The notes under the pieces are model-generated. The model saw nothing but the letters and a program-made list of their open reading frames with translations, made no database searches and was not told the origin of the DNA. Shown here piece by piece: positions 18,975 to 27,812 of a DNA stretch of 64,000 nt. Origin of the DNA: Marinobacter sp. F4206 (GTDB lineage Bacteria > Pseudomonadota > Gammaproteobacteria > Pseudomonadales > Oleiphilaceae); NCBI RefSeq assembly GCF_019392195.1, contig NZ_JAHXKI010000002.1, positions 992,001 to 1,056,000 on the forward strand. The letters are read 5' to 3'. Both the position numbers and the translations under genes were made by a program. How positions within the stretch are numbered: the stretch's first letter is position 1; every line of letters begins with the position of its first letter.

Positions 18975-21020
18975 ATGTCAGTCCTGAAAAGTTTCATCGC
19001 CGGCCAGTGGGTCGGTGAGAACGCAGCCAAGGCTCTGCCCAGTGCCGTGAATGGCGAGATCGTGGCCCACACCCACGACGATACCCTTGATTTCAAAGCT
19101 GCCGTCGAATATGGCCGTAAGGTCGGTGGCAAGAACCTGATGGCGATGGATTTCCAGGAGCGCGCCCTGGCCCTGAAGGCCATGGCCATGTACCTGCAGG
19201 AGCACAAGAAGGAACTGTACGCACTGTCGATGCACACGGGCGCCAGCAAGGGCGACAACGGCATCGATATTGATGGTGGCTTCGGCACCCTGTTTTCCTA
19301 CGCCAGCATGGGCCGGCGCGAACTGCCCTCCGGTAACGTCCTCCACGAAGGGCCGGTGGTGCCACTGGGCAAGAACAACCACTTTGCCGGCACTCACATC
19401 ATGGTGCCCCGCGGTGGTGTTGCAGTACACATTGATGCCTACAACTTCCCGGTCTGGGGCATGCTGGAGAAATTCGCACCCACGTTCCTGGCCGGCATGC
19501 CCTCCATCGTAAAGCCGGCCACGTCTACCTGCTACGTCACCGAACTGGCGGTTCGCCTGATGCAGGAATCCGGCGCCCTGCCCGAAGGCAGCCTGCAGTT
19601 GATCATCGGCAGCACCGGCGACCTGTTCGAGCACCTGGAAGAGCAGGACGTCGTGACCTTTACCGGTTCCGCAGCCACCGCCCGCAAGTTGCGCAATCAC
19701 CCGAACATTATCAATCGCTCCATCCCCTTCAATGCCGAAGCGGATTCCCTGAACAGCGCCATCCTGGCTCCGGACGTCACCCCAGAGCACGAGGAATTCG
19801 ACATTTTCGTGAAGGAAGTCGGCCGTGAAATGACCGCCAAAGCCGGTCAGAAGTGTACGGCGATTCGCCGTGTCATGGTGCCCCGCGATCAGGTTGAGGC
19901 GGTCTGTGACAAGCTCAAGGAGCGCCTGTCCAAGGTAACCGTGGGAGACCCCTCCGTAGAAGGCGTCCGGATGGGCGCACTGGCCTCCATCGACCAGCTG
20001 GAGGATGTCAAAGCCAATATCCAGGAACTGCTGAAGACCAGCGAGCTGGTCGTGGGTGGCGATGACAACTTCAAGCCAACCGGTGAAGGCACCGAAAACG
20101 GCGCATTCATCGAGCCGCACCTGCTGTTGTGCCGCGATCCGGAAAACGGCTGTGGCGCCCACGATATCGAAGCGTTTGGCCCGGTCGCCACGGTTATTCC
20201 CTACGACACCATTGAGGATGCTCTGGCGCTTTCCGCCAAGGGCCGTGGCTCTCTGGTCACCACGCTGACCACCCGCGATCCGGCCATCGCAGGCAAGATC
20301 GTTCCGGCCCTGGCGGCCTACCACGGACGCCTGCATCTGTTGAACGCGGAAGCGGCCAAGGAATCCACCGGCCATGGTTCGCCACTGCCCATGCTCAAGC
20401 ATGGCGGGCCGGGCCGTGCCGGTGGTGGTGAGGAGCTGGGCGGTATCCGTGCAGTTCACCATTACCTGCAGCGCACCTCAATCCAGGGCTCGCCCACGAT
20501 GCTGGCCGCCGTGACCGGCGAATACGTTCGTGGTGCGGAACTGATCGAATACGAAGTTCATCCGTTCCGTCGGCACTTCGAGGATCTGCAGATCAACGAA
20601 TCCCTGCTGACCCACCGCCGCACCGTCACCGAAGCGGACATCGTCAACTTCGGCTGCCTGTCCGGTGATCATTTCTACATGCACTTTGATGAACTGGCCG
20701 CGAGGGAATCCCAGTTCGGCAAGCGCATCGCCCACGGTTACTTTGTGCTGTCCGCGGCGGCCGGCCTGTTCGTATCTCCGGGCGAAGGTCCGGTTCTGGC
20801 GAACTACGGCCTGGATACCCTCCGCTTTATCGAGCCGGTTGCTCCGGGAGACACCATCCGGGCACGGCTGACCTGCAAGCGCAAAATCGATCAGGGTCGG
20901 ACATCGCCGGACGGACACCCACAAGGTGTCGTGGTCTGGGATGTCCAGGTTCACAACCAGAACGATGAAATGGTTGCGAGCTACGACATCCTGACACTGG
21001 TTGCCAAGAAGCCCGAGTAA
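18975..21020 (+). CDS. paaZ: PaaZ, oxepin-CoA hydrolase / semialdehyde dehydrogenase fusion
   Basis: A 681-residue bifunctional enzyme. The N-terminal aldehyde dehydrogenase domain (about 1-520) has the NAD site FTGSAATAR, general base E255 in NAEADSLN and nucleophile C294 in [10 protein letters not shown]. The C-terminal MaoC-like hotdog domain (about 530-681) has [19 protein letters not shown], the hydratase part that opens the oxepin ring. The aldehyde is then oxidised to 3-oxo-5,6-dehydrosuberyl-CoA. Both domains look complete. It follows paaE by 90 bases, across a hairpin, and is ended by a bidirectional terminator. Confidence 0.96.
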   Translation: MSVLKSFIAGQWVGENAAKALPSAVNGEIVAHTHDDTLDFKAAVEYGRKVGGKNLMAMDFQERALALKAMAMYLQEHKKELYALSMHTGASKGDNGIDIDGGFGTLFSYASMGRRELPSGNVLHEGPVVPLGKNNHFAGTHIMVPRGGVAVHIDAYNFPVWGMLEKFAPTFLAGMPSIVKPATSTCYVTELAVRLMQESGALPEGSLQLIIGSTGDLFEHLEEQDVVTFTGSAATARKLRNHPNIINRSIPFNAEADSLNSAILAPDVTPEHEEFDIFVKEVGREMTAKAGQKCTAIRRVMVPRDQVEAVCDKLKERLSKVTVGDPSVEGVRMGALASIDQLEDVKANIQELLKTSELVVGGDDNFKPTGEGTENGAFIEPHLLLCRDPENGCGAHDIEAFGPVATVIPYDTIEDALALSAKGRGSLVTTLTTRDPAIAGKIVPALAAYHGRLHLLNAEAAKESTGHGSPLPMLKHGGPGRAGGGEELGGIRAVHHYLQRTSIQGSPTMLAAVTGEYVRGAELIEYEVHPFRRHFEDLQINESLLTHRRTVTEADIVNFGCLSGDHFYMHFDELAARESQFGKRIAHGYFVLSAAAGLFVSPGEGPVLANYGLDTLRFIEPVAPGDTIRARLTCKRKIDQGRTSPDGHPQGVVVWDVQVHNQNDEMVASYDILTLVAKKPE

Positions 21021-21076
21021 AACCGGGCTGCCAGATTTTCTCCCTGTCTTGGACCCCAGGGAGAAAGTCACAGGCA

Positions 21077-21120
21077 AATAAAAGGGGGACAGGTTTAACG
21101 ACCTGTCCCCCTTTTATTTG
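21077..21120. terminator. Bidirectional terminator between paaZ and the importer operon
   Basis: A long palindrome: AAATAAAAGGGGGACAGG and its complement around a TTTAACGA-type loop. A- and T-rich flanks on both sides suit the convergent arrangement. Confidence 0.92.
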
Positions 21121-21141
21121 TGCTCCAAAAACGAGCTGGCG

Positions 21142-22506
21142 TTACATGCCCAGGTAGGCCTCACGGACTTTCTCGTTGCTCAGCAGTTCCTTGCCGGTCC
21201 CCTCAATCACCACACGGCCGGTTTCGAGGACATAGCCTCTATCGGCCAGGGCCAGCGCCTGAGAGGCATTCTGCTCAACCAGGAAGATGGTGATGCCTTC
21301 CTTTTTAAGCTCCTTGACGATGTTGAAGATCTCTTCGATGATCAGCGGCGCCAGGCCCATGCTGGGCTCATCAAGCAGCAACAGCCGGGGGCGGGCCATC
21401 AGTGCACGCCCCATGGCCAGCATCTGCTGCTGACCGCCGGAAAGCTCCCCGGCCAGGTTGTGACGCTTCTGCCGGAGAATCGGAAATTTGCCGTACATCC
21501 GCTCGAGATCCTCGGCGACTTCCGGCGTCCGGCCACGGGTGTAGGCCCCCAATAACAGGTTGTCATGGACACTCAGATCCTTGAATACCTGGCGTCCTTC
21601 CGGCACCTGAACGATGCCCTGACCGACCCGCTGATCGGCACCTACCTTGCCCAGATCCTTGCCCTCGAACATCACACTGCCACGATCGACCGGCTGCAGA
21701 CCGGAAATCGTCATCAACAAGGTTGATTTGCCGGCACCATTGGCCCCGACCAGCGACACAATCTCGCCGCTGTTGATCTTTATATCGACGTCATGGAGGA
21801 CTTCGATCTGGCCATAGGAGGTCACCAGGCCTTTGACGGAGAGCAGTTCCTGCTTCTCGTGGGGGGCCGTCATCCGCTCTTCGTGCTTCAGACCAAGACC
21901 ACCGAAACGCTCAGGCGTATAGCTGACAATCTCGTGTCGAAGCTCCCGGAACTCATCACGGACCCGTTCCCCGAACAGGGGATCGTTCTCCACGTCCCGG
22001 GCTTCAATAATTTGATCCCAGTCTTCCTCGCTGAACAGATCGCGAGCTCTGGGGATCACCACGCCCTCTTCCTTGCGGATGTGTTTGCGCAGGGCTTCGG
22101 TAAAGCGGGCCAGCGCATGACTGAACTCTTCACGCCCTTCCGGCCACTGTTCCATGCAGACCTTGAGCAACTGACGCAGCTCGTTCACTTTCACATCGCC
22201 AATCTCATAGCCTCTGGAAAGCTTGTCCAGGAGCGGCACGGACTCCGGAGACTTTTCTCCGAGCAGCCGGTACAGCACTATTTCAGTAGGCTGACTGTGC
22301 ACACGACGGGCAAAGTGCTGAATGTAATCGAAAATCGTGGTCAACAGCTTTTCGTCCGGACGCTGTTGATTGATGTTCATGTCGTGCAGAAGCTGATCGA
22401 GAAGATCAAGCGTGCGCCAGAGCGCCTGGTGCTCCCGCACAATGGTGCCAATCGCCTGCTCGCCGCGTGACTGGGCAGGCGCAATTCCCGTGTTTTGCTG
22501 TGTCAT
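21142..22506 (-). CDS. Hemerythrin-like domain fused to a LivF-type ABC ATPase
   Basis: The 454-residue product joins two modules rarely seen together. Residues about 16-190 resemble a hemerythrin/HHE four-helix domain: EH26 in helix A, H64, H70 and E75 in helix B and H142-x3-EE in helix D, ending with the family-like VVIPRARDLFSEEDW. The EH pair normally seen in helix C appears replaced (SRGYE near 100), so iron binding may be incomplete. Residues about 220-454 are a full LivF ATPase: Walker A GANGAGKST, signature LSGGQQQM, Walker B LLLLDEPSMGLAP. AAGGAGG lies eight bases ahead of the long-form ATG, which supports the fusion. It is the last gene of the importer operon next to paa. Confidence 0.88.
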   Translation of the reverse strand: MTQQNTGIAPAQSRGEQAIGTIVREHQALWRTLDLLDQLLHDMNINQQRPDEKLLTTIFDYIQHFARRVHSQPTEIVLYRLLGEKSPESVPLLDKLSRGYEIGDVKVNELRQLLKVCMEQWPEGREEFSHALARFTEALRKHIRKEEGVVIPRARDLFSEEDWDQIIEARDVENDPLFGERVRDEFRELRHEIVSYTPERFGGLGLKHEERMTAPHEKQELLSVKGLVTSYGQIEVLHDVDIKINSGEIVSLVGANGAGKSTLLMTISGLQPVDRGSVMFEGKDLGKVGADQRVGQGIVQVPEGRQVFKDLSVHDNLLLGAYTRGRTPEVAEDLERMYGKFPILRQKRHNLAGELSGGQQQMLAMGRALMARPRLLLLDEPSMGLAPLIIEEIFNIVKELKKEGITIFLVEQNASQALALADRGYVLETGRVVIEGTGKELLSNEKVREAYLGM

Positions 22507-22523
22507 TCGAATTGCCTCCTTAC

Positions 22524-23282
22524 TCAGCCACCCAGATAGGCAGCGATAACATCCGGATTCTGGCGGATTTCTGCCGGGGTACCTTCAGCCAGAACGCGGC
22601 CGTAGTTGAGAACCAGAAGCCGGTCGGAAATACCCATCACCAGTTTCATATCGTGTTCAACAAGCATCACCGTCGTACCCTCGTCGGCAATCTTCCGGAT
22701 CAGCTGTTCCAGCGCCGCCGTTTCGGTTGCGTTGAGGCCGGCCGCCGGCTCGTCAAGGAGAATGATCCGCGGCTCGGCGGCGAGTGCCCGGGCAATCTCG
22801 AGGCGTTTGAGCGCACCGTAGGACATGGCCGACGCCTCGGTCTCGAGATACTCCCCGCAGCCTACATATTCCATAAGCTCCGCAGCCCGCGCACGCGCGG
22901 CCGCCTCATCCCGGCGCAATGCCGGCAAGCGGAACAACGTGGTGAACAGGTTACTCTTGAGTTTCAGATGACGACCAAGCATGACGTTTTCAATGGCCGT
23001 CATGTTCATGCAGATCTGCATCTGCTGGAATGTCCGGCACATGCCCCGCTCGGCGAGCTCGTTGGGCTCGAGATCGGTCGTGTTCTCGCCATTCAACCGA
23101 ATTTCGCCGCCAGTCGGCGTATACAGTCCAGTGATCAGATTGAACAGGGTGGTCTTGCCAGCGCCATTCGGACCAATCACCGAATAGACCTGTCCGGCTT
23201 CCACCGCAAAGCTGACACCCTCAACCGCATGAACGCCACCGAAGGCCTTGTCCAGCCCCTTTACTTCAACCAGTGCAGTCAT
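22524..23282 (-). CDS. LivG-type ABC transporter ATPase of the paa-linked importer
   Basis: A 252-residue ATPase of the LivG branch of hydrophobic amino-acid uptake transporters. It has Walker A GPNGAGKTTLFN, a Q-loop region with GMCRTFQQMQICMNMT, a diverged signature AMSYGALKRLEIARAL and Walker B RIILLDEPAAGLNATE. It pairs with the hemerythrin-LivF protein to energise import through the two membrane subunits. It overlaps the upstream permease gene by four bases, so the proteins are co-translated. The location inside the phenylacetate region suggests an aromatic acid as cargo rather than leucine. Confidence 0.93.
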   Translation of the reverse strand: MTALVEVKGLDKAFGGVHAVEGVSFAVEAGQVYSVIGPNGAGKTTLFNLITGLYTPTGGEIRLNGENTTDLEPNELAERGMCRTFQQMQICMNMTAIENVMLGRHLKLKSNLFTTLFRLPALRRDEAAARARAAELMEYVGCGEYLETEASAMSYGALKRLEIARALAAEPRIILLDEPAAGLNATETAALEQLIRKIADEGTTVMLVEHDMKLVMGISDRLLVLNYGRVLAEGTPAEIRQNPDVIAAYLGG

Positions 23283-24289
23283 GCGGCACCTCCGGCTTTT
23301 TTCTTACCCAGTTTCTTGGAAACGACTGCGGTCAAGGTAGGCAGAAGGCCTTTCGGCATAAAAATCATGGTCAGCATGAGAATCAGGCCAAACATCACGG
23401 TCTCCAGCTCCTGGAAATCGGCCAGAACCTGAGGCAAGAGCTTCAGCACGACGGCGCCCAGAATGACACCGAACGTTGACCCCATGCCGCCCAGGACGAC
23501 CATGGTGATGAACAGAATGGAGAACTCGAAGCTTGCGACGGCCGGCGTGATGAAGCCCTGAAAGTGGGCATAGAGACTGCCCATCAGGCTGGCGTAAACC
23601 GCAGAAATGACAAACACCAGGCTTTTGTATTTGGCGGTATTCACACCCACTACACGGGCGGCCACTTCCGACCCATGCACCGATCGCAAGGCACGGCCAA
23701 TCGGCGATTCAATCAGATTCAGAGCGAACCAGACAGCCACCAGCAGGACCACACTGGCGAAGATGTACCAGGCCTGGAAGCCTTCAATCTGAAGACCAAA
23801 CAGGGAGTACTGGCCAAACGTGCTCAGTTCCCAGCCGAACACCTCAAATGCGGGAACCGGCATACCGTCCGGGCCGCCAGTAAGAGCGCGCTCGTTGTTC
23901 AGGATAATGGCAATGATAAAACCGACGGCGAGGGTCGCCATGGACAGATAATGTCCCTTCAACCTCAGGATTGGTCGCCCGACCACCCAGGCAATGATAC
24001 CCACAACAACGGCGCCAACCAGCAGCGCCGGTACTGACGGCCATCCGTAGGTCCCGGTTGCGATACCGGTGAAATAGGCGCCGAGGCCAAAGAAACCGGC
24101 GTGACCCAGACTGATCTGACCGGCGTAGCCTACCAGAAGGTTCAGGCCCACCACGGTGGCCGCAATAATGGCCATCTGGGTAACCAGCTCGTAGTGAAAC
24201 GGGTTACCGAGAAAGGCAGGAAGAATAATCAGAATCAACGCGAGGACGATTATTCCCCGGAGGCGTGACTGCATAAGACGGTTCAACAT
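23279..24289 (-). CDS. LivM-type permease of the paa-linked importer
   Basis: A 336-residue inner-membrane protein with about eight to ten hydrophobic segments. The typical LivM blocks are visible: NLLVGYAGQISLGHAGFFGLGAYF near the N-terminus and [24 protein letters not shown] near the C-terminus. It forms half of the membrane channel with the LivH-type subunit. Start and stop overlap or abut the neighbouring genes (shared base with livH-type at 24289; four-base overlap with livG-type), showing one operon. Confidence 0.93.
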   Translation of the reverse strand: MLNRLMQSRLRGIIVLALILIILPAFLGNPFHYELVTQMAIIAATVVGLNLLVGYAGQISLGHAGFFGLGAYFTGIATGTYGWPSVPALLVGAVVVGIIAWVVGRPILRLKGHYLSMATLAVGFIIAIILNNERALTGGPDGMPVPAFEVFGWELSTFGQYSLFGLQIEGFQAWYIFASVVLLVAVWFALNLIESPIGRALRSVHGSEVAARVVGVNTAKYKSLVFVISAVYASLMGSLYAHFQGFITPAVASFEFSILFITMVVLGGMGSTFGVILGAVVLKLLPQVLADFQELETVMFGLILMLTMIFMPKGLLPTLTAVVSKKLGKKKAGGAA

Positions 24290-25164
24290 CAGACACGCTC
24301 CACTACTTTGGCACCAAACAATCCGCGGGGGAGGAAGAACAGCACCAGCAGGATCATGGAGAATGCAACGGCATCCTTGTAGTCGGAGGACAGGTAACCG
24401 GCCGCCATTGCCTCGACCACGCCGAGCAGAAGCCCGCCGACAACCGCACCCAGACCACTGCCCAGACCGCCAATCGCCGCAGCAACGAAGCCTTTCAGGC
24501 CGAGGATGATGCCAATGTCATAAGAGGTGAAGGTAATCGGGGCCACCACAATGCCGGCGACCGAGCCAAGCAGCGCAGATACCATGAAGGCCAGCATCAG
24601 CACCATCTGTGTCCGGATACCCACCAGGCGCGCGGCTTCCTTGTTCATGGACGTGGCCAGGATCGCTTTACCGATCAGCGTCCTGGTGAAGAACAGTACG
24701 AGCGCCACGACAAGAACGGCGCCAATGCCGAGAACCCACAGGCTCTGACTGTTCAGGACAGCGCCAAACACCTGGATCGGCTCGTCACTCGTGAAATTCT
24801 GCATCACGTGGTATTCCTTACCCCATACAATCTGGGCAATACCGCGGATAAAGATCGAGGCGCCGATGGTGATGATAATGAGGGTTACCACGTCTGCCTG
24901 CTTTGCCGGAGCAATGGCAAACCGCTGCAAAAGAATACCCAGAATTCCGGCCAGCACAACGGCAAGAACCACCGCAAGGATCATGGGCACGCCCATGGCG
25001 GTGAGGGACACGGTCGCCATACCGCCGATCATCAGGAACTCGCCCTGGGCGAAGTTGATCACGTGGCTGGCGTTATAGATGAGGGTAAAGCCAAGGGCGA
25101 TCAATGCATAGGTTGCACCGATAGTAACCCCGGTAAAGAGATACTGTAAGAATTCCGAGAACAT
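24289..25164 (-). CDS. LivH-type permease of the paa-linked importer
   Basis: A 291-residue inner-membrane protein, highly hydrophobic throughout. Characteristic LivH segments are GVTIGATYALIALGFTLIYNASHVINFAQGEFLMIGG at the start and GLKGFVAAAIGGLGSGLGAVVGGLLLGVVEA towards the end. It lies about 90 bases downstream of the binding-protein gene. Together with the LivM-type subunit it forms the translocation path. Confidence 0.93.
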   Translation of the reverse strand: MFSEFLQYLFTGVTIGATYALIALGFTLIYNASHVINFAQGEFLMIGGMATVSLTAMGVPMILAVVLAVVLAGILGILLQRFAIAPAKQADVVTLIIITIGASIFIRGIAQIVWGKEYHVMQNFTSDEPIQVFGAVLNSQSLWVLGIGAVLVVALVLFFTRTLIGKAILATSMNKEAARLVGIRTQMVLMLAFMVSALLGSVAGIVVAPITFTSYDIGIILGLKGFVAAAIGGLGSGLGAVVGGLLLGVVEAMAAGYLSSDYKDAVAFSMILLVLFFLPRGLFGAKVVERV

Positions 25165-25255
25165 AGCCTTGATTCCAGTCGAACTCCGGTTGACTGATTA
25201 CCGCCCTGCCCAGGGTCGGATAATCAGCCAACGGAGAGACGAATTACAGGTAGGA

Positions 25256-26413
25256 TCAGTTGATCAGTTTCCAGTCGCCGTCCTGGACTTCCAGAATCCG
25301 GAACGAGTCGGCATCAAGACCGTTGTGATCCTCAGGAGACATATTGAACTCGCCAGTCACGCCGACGTAGCCCTTGATGCCTTCCAGTGCCTTGCGAACG
25401 GCTTCCGGGTCAGTGCTTCCTGCCTCTTCGATCGCGCGGACAGCCAGCATCAGGCCGTCGTATGCGTAGGCACCGAAGGTTGATACCTTGGAATCCCAGC
25501 GAGCTTCGTATTCCGACTTGTAGTTCTGAACCACCTCTTTCTGGGGATCAGACTCCGGCAGGGAGTCCGGCACCAGCAGTGGTGAGGCGGGAAGACGAAG
25601 ACCCTCGGCAGCGTCACCGGCAAGCTCGAGGAAGCTGTCGGATGCCACGCCGTGAGACTGGTAGAACGGAAGCTCGATACCCAGTTGGTTGTAGTTACGG
25701 GTAACGATCGCCGGGCCCTGCCCGAAACCGAAGTTCAGTACAGCCTGAACACCGTCGGTATTCCGGATGTTGGTCAGCTGCGCGGTCATGTCGGTGTCCG
25801 AGCCGCTGTAGGTTTCGTCTGCAACGACCTCGATACCCATTTTCTCGGCCACTTCCAGCGTCTGGGTACGGCCGGAGCTACCGAAGCCACCCGTACCGGA
25901 AATGAGACCGATCTTGGTGATGTCGCGGTTTTTCATGTCACCCAGAATCCGCTCTGCCGCCATGCGGTCGGATTGCGGTGTCTTGAACACCCACTCCTTC
26001 ACCGGCGTGGTGATAACCACAGCCCCGGCCAACGAGATGAAGGGCACCCCTGCCTGCTGAACCAGCGGAGCGGCTGCCATGGTCGCACCAGTGGTGCTGC
26101 CACCAACGATGATATCGACCCGGTCAGAGCGGATCAGACGGCTGGCGAAGTTACGGGCGGAAGAGGCATTACCAACGTCATCGTAATGAATCAGTTCGAG
26201 TTGACGCCCAAGGACGCCACCATCTTCGTTAATCTTCTCGACGTACATCTCAAGCGTTTTCAGCTCGGGGTCACCGAGAAAGGAGGCTGGTCCCGTCACT
26301 GAGAGGAAGGACCCGATTTTGATTGGTTCGGCTGCCTGGGCGCTCATCATCATGAGACCAGCGGCAGCGACTGCTGCGCATTTACCCGCGCGACGCATCA
26401 TTGTGCTAAGCAT
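25256..26413 (-). CDS. Periplasmic substrate-binding protein of the paa-linked importer
   Basis: A 385-residue LivK/HmgA-type (type I) periplasmic binding protein. An N-terminal signal peptide with Arg-rich start and hydrophobic core ends in SAQAAE, after which the mature sequence IKIGSFLSVTGPASFLGDPELKTLEMYVEKINEDGG is the usual first fold. It would capture the substrate in the periplasm and deliver it to the permease. It is first in the operon, preceded by GGGAG at suitable distance. The intergenic region shared with paaX carries a match to the PaaX operator core, supporting phenylacetate or an aromatic acid as ligand; this is inference. Confidence 0.9.
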   Translation of the reverse strand: MLSTMMRRAGKCAAVAAAGLMMMSAQAAEPIKIGSFLSVTGPASFLGDPELKTLEMYVEKINEDGGVLGRQLELIHYDDVGNASSARNFASRLIRSDRVDIIVGGSTTGATMAAAPLVQQAGVPFISLAGAVVITTPVKEWVFKTPQSDRMAAERILGDMKNRDITKIGLISGTGGFGSSGRTQTLEVAEKMGIEVVADETYSGSDTDMTAQLTNIRNTDGVQAVLNFGFGQGPAIVTRNYNQLGIELPFYQSHGVASDSFLELAGDAAEGLRLPASPLLVPDSLPESDPQKEVVQNYKSEYEARWDSKVSTFGAYAYDGLMLAVRAIEEAGSTDPEAVRKALEGIKGYVGVTGEFNMSPEDHNGLDADSFRILEVQDGDWKLIN

Positions 26414-26503
26414 TGTTTTTGTTCTCCCGAATTGTGTGGGGGCTGAGCCACCCCGCTTTCATATCTCAGAAATAAGACGGTGGCCTGACATTTTCGCTCC
26501 ACT

Positions 26504-26519
26504 TTCGTGTCACGAATCA
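26504..26519. promoter_or_regulatory. Candidate PaaX operator
   Basis: TTCGTGTCACGAA is a perfect palindrome (26504-26516), and reading the minus strand from 26519 gives TGATTCGTGA, which fits the core of the E. coli PaaX operator (TGATTCGYGW, from memory). It lies about 95 bases upstream of the binding-protein gene and 300 bases upstream of paaX, so it could serve both. Confidence 0.45.
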
Positions 26520-26612
26520 CGGACCACCACCCCGCTTCAAACCGGCCCTTACCTCACAGAACCAGACCAGAAAGACTCAGAATCTTCGCTACCGGCAAAA
26601 AACTCGATACCG

Positions 26613-26626
26613 TTGACGAATATCAA
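26613..26626. promoter_or_regulatory. 14-base element shared with the paaF promoter
   Basis: TTGACGAATATCAA, with TTGA and TCAA as inverted arms, differs from the paaF promoter element at 8537-8550 by one base. It lies midway between the divergent binding-protein gene and paaX. Confidence 0.45.
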
Positions 26627-26820
26627 ACGAAGTTATTGTATCATAAATCCAGTGTCAACCGGTTTTGATTTCATCCGGACGCACTGTTGAGAGTAAAGTC
26701 GACCTTCGGCGAAGCCGCCAGTTTGGGCGCGGGTAGAAGGTGCGCTTTACCTCGACGGCAAGAACCGCATAATAGCGACACGACAGAGTTTCTTAATTTT
26801 ATGAATTCGATACCAAAACC

Positions 26821-27792
26821 ATGTCAGCCAAGACTCAGCTAGAAAACCTTGTAAAAGATTTTCAGAAAAAGCGCCCTCTCAGAGCGGGCTCACTCATCAT
26901 TACCGTTTACGGTGACGCGATTGCGCCGAGAGGTGGCACCGTGTGGCTGGGCAGCCTAATGAAGCTGCTGGAACCCATAGGCATCAGCCAACGACTGATC
27001 AGAACGTCGGTCTATCGCCTGGTCCAGGAAACCTGGCTCCAGACCGAGCGGATCGGGCGATGCAGCTACTACAGCCTGACCGGACCGGGATTGCGCCGAT
27101 TCCAGCAGGCATTTCAGCATGTCTACAGCATTACCAATGAGGAATGGAGCGGGAGCTGGTGCCTGGTCTTCCTGAATCAGCTGGATTCCGAGACAAAGCA
27201 GAGGGTGCGGGACGAGCTGAAATGGCTCAGCTTTGGAAACATTGCACCCGGCGTCATGGAGCACCCCCGCTATACCCGTCACCAACTGATTCCAATGCTG
27301 CAGGAATGGGGAGCACTGGACGATACTATTGTCATGCAGACCCAGCCTCTGGAACAGAAAAGTCCCCGAGCCCTCAGACTGCAAGTCCGGGAAAGCTGGA
27401 ATCTGGACGAGCTGGCGTATCGTTATCGACACTTTCTGGAGCAGTTCAGACCGCTTTGGCGGGAACTGCAGTCAAATGACAACCTGACACCTCAGGAATG
27501 CCTGCTCGCCCGGGTTCTCCTTGTTCATGAATACCGAAAGATTCTCCTGAGAGATCCACAACTGCCCGACGAACTGCTTCCCGGCGACTGGGAAGGTCGA
27601 AGCGCCAAACAGCTGTGCCGGAACCTTTACCGGAAAATCTACGCCCGCGCCGAGCAATGGCTGGATGAAAACCTCGAAAACGCCTCTGGCCCGCTGCCGA
27701 GCCCGAACGAGGCCTTTTACAAGCGCTTTGGCGGTCTCAGAGACACGCCTCGAATCGAGGACCACAATCGCACCGAGCCTGTCACCGAATAG
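26821..27792 (+). CDS. paaX: PaaX, phenylacetyl-CoA-responsive repressor
   Basis: A 323-residue PaaX-family regulator: an N-terminal winged helix (about 15-90, with LRAGSLIITVYGDAIAPRGGTVWLGSLMKLLEP and RTSVYRLVQETWL), a middle domain with the W-rich GSWCLVFL segment and a C-terminal helical domain with LLVHEYRKILLRDPQLPDELLP. PaaX represses paa operons until phenylacetyl-CoA binds. Its position at the far end of the region, divergent from the importer operon, fits control of both. No strong ribosome binding site is visible before the ATG. It ends 21 bases from a convergent gene without a terminator between them. Confidence 0.95.
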   Translation: MSAKTQLENLVKDFQKKRPLRAGSLIITVYGDAIAPRGGTVWLGSLMKLLEPIGISQRLIRTSVYRLVQETWLQTERIGRCSYYSLTGPGLRRFQQAFQHVYSITNEEWSGSWCLVFLNQLDSETKQRVRDELKWLSFGNIAPGVMEHPRYTRHQLIPMLQEWGALDDTIVMQTQPLEQKSPRALRLQVRESWNLDELAYRYRHFLEQFRPLWRELQSNDNLTPQECLLARVLLVHEYRKILLRDPQLPDELLPGDWEGRSAKQLCRNLYRKIYARAEQWLDENLENASGPLPSPNEAFYKRFGGLRDTPRIEDHNRTEPVTE

Positions 27793-27812
27793 CAAGCCCT
27801 TCAAAGTACGCG

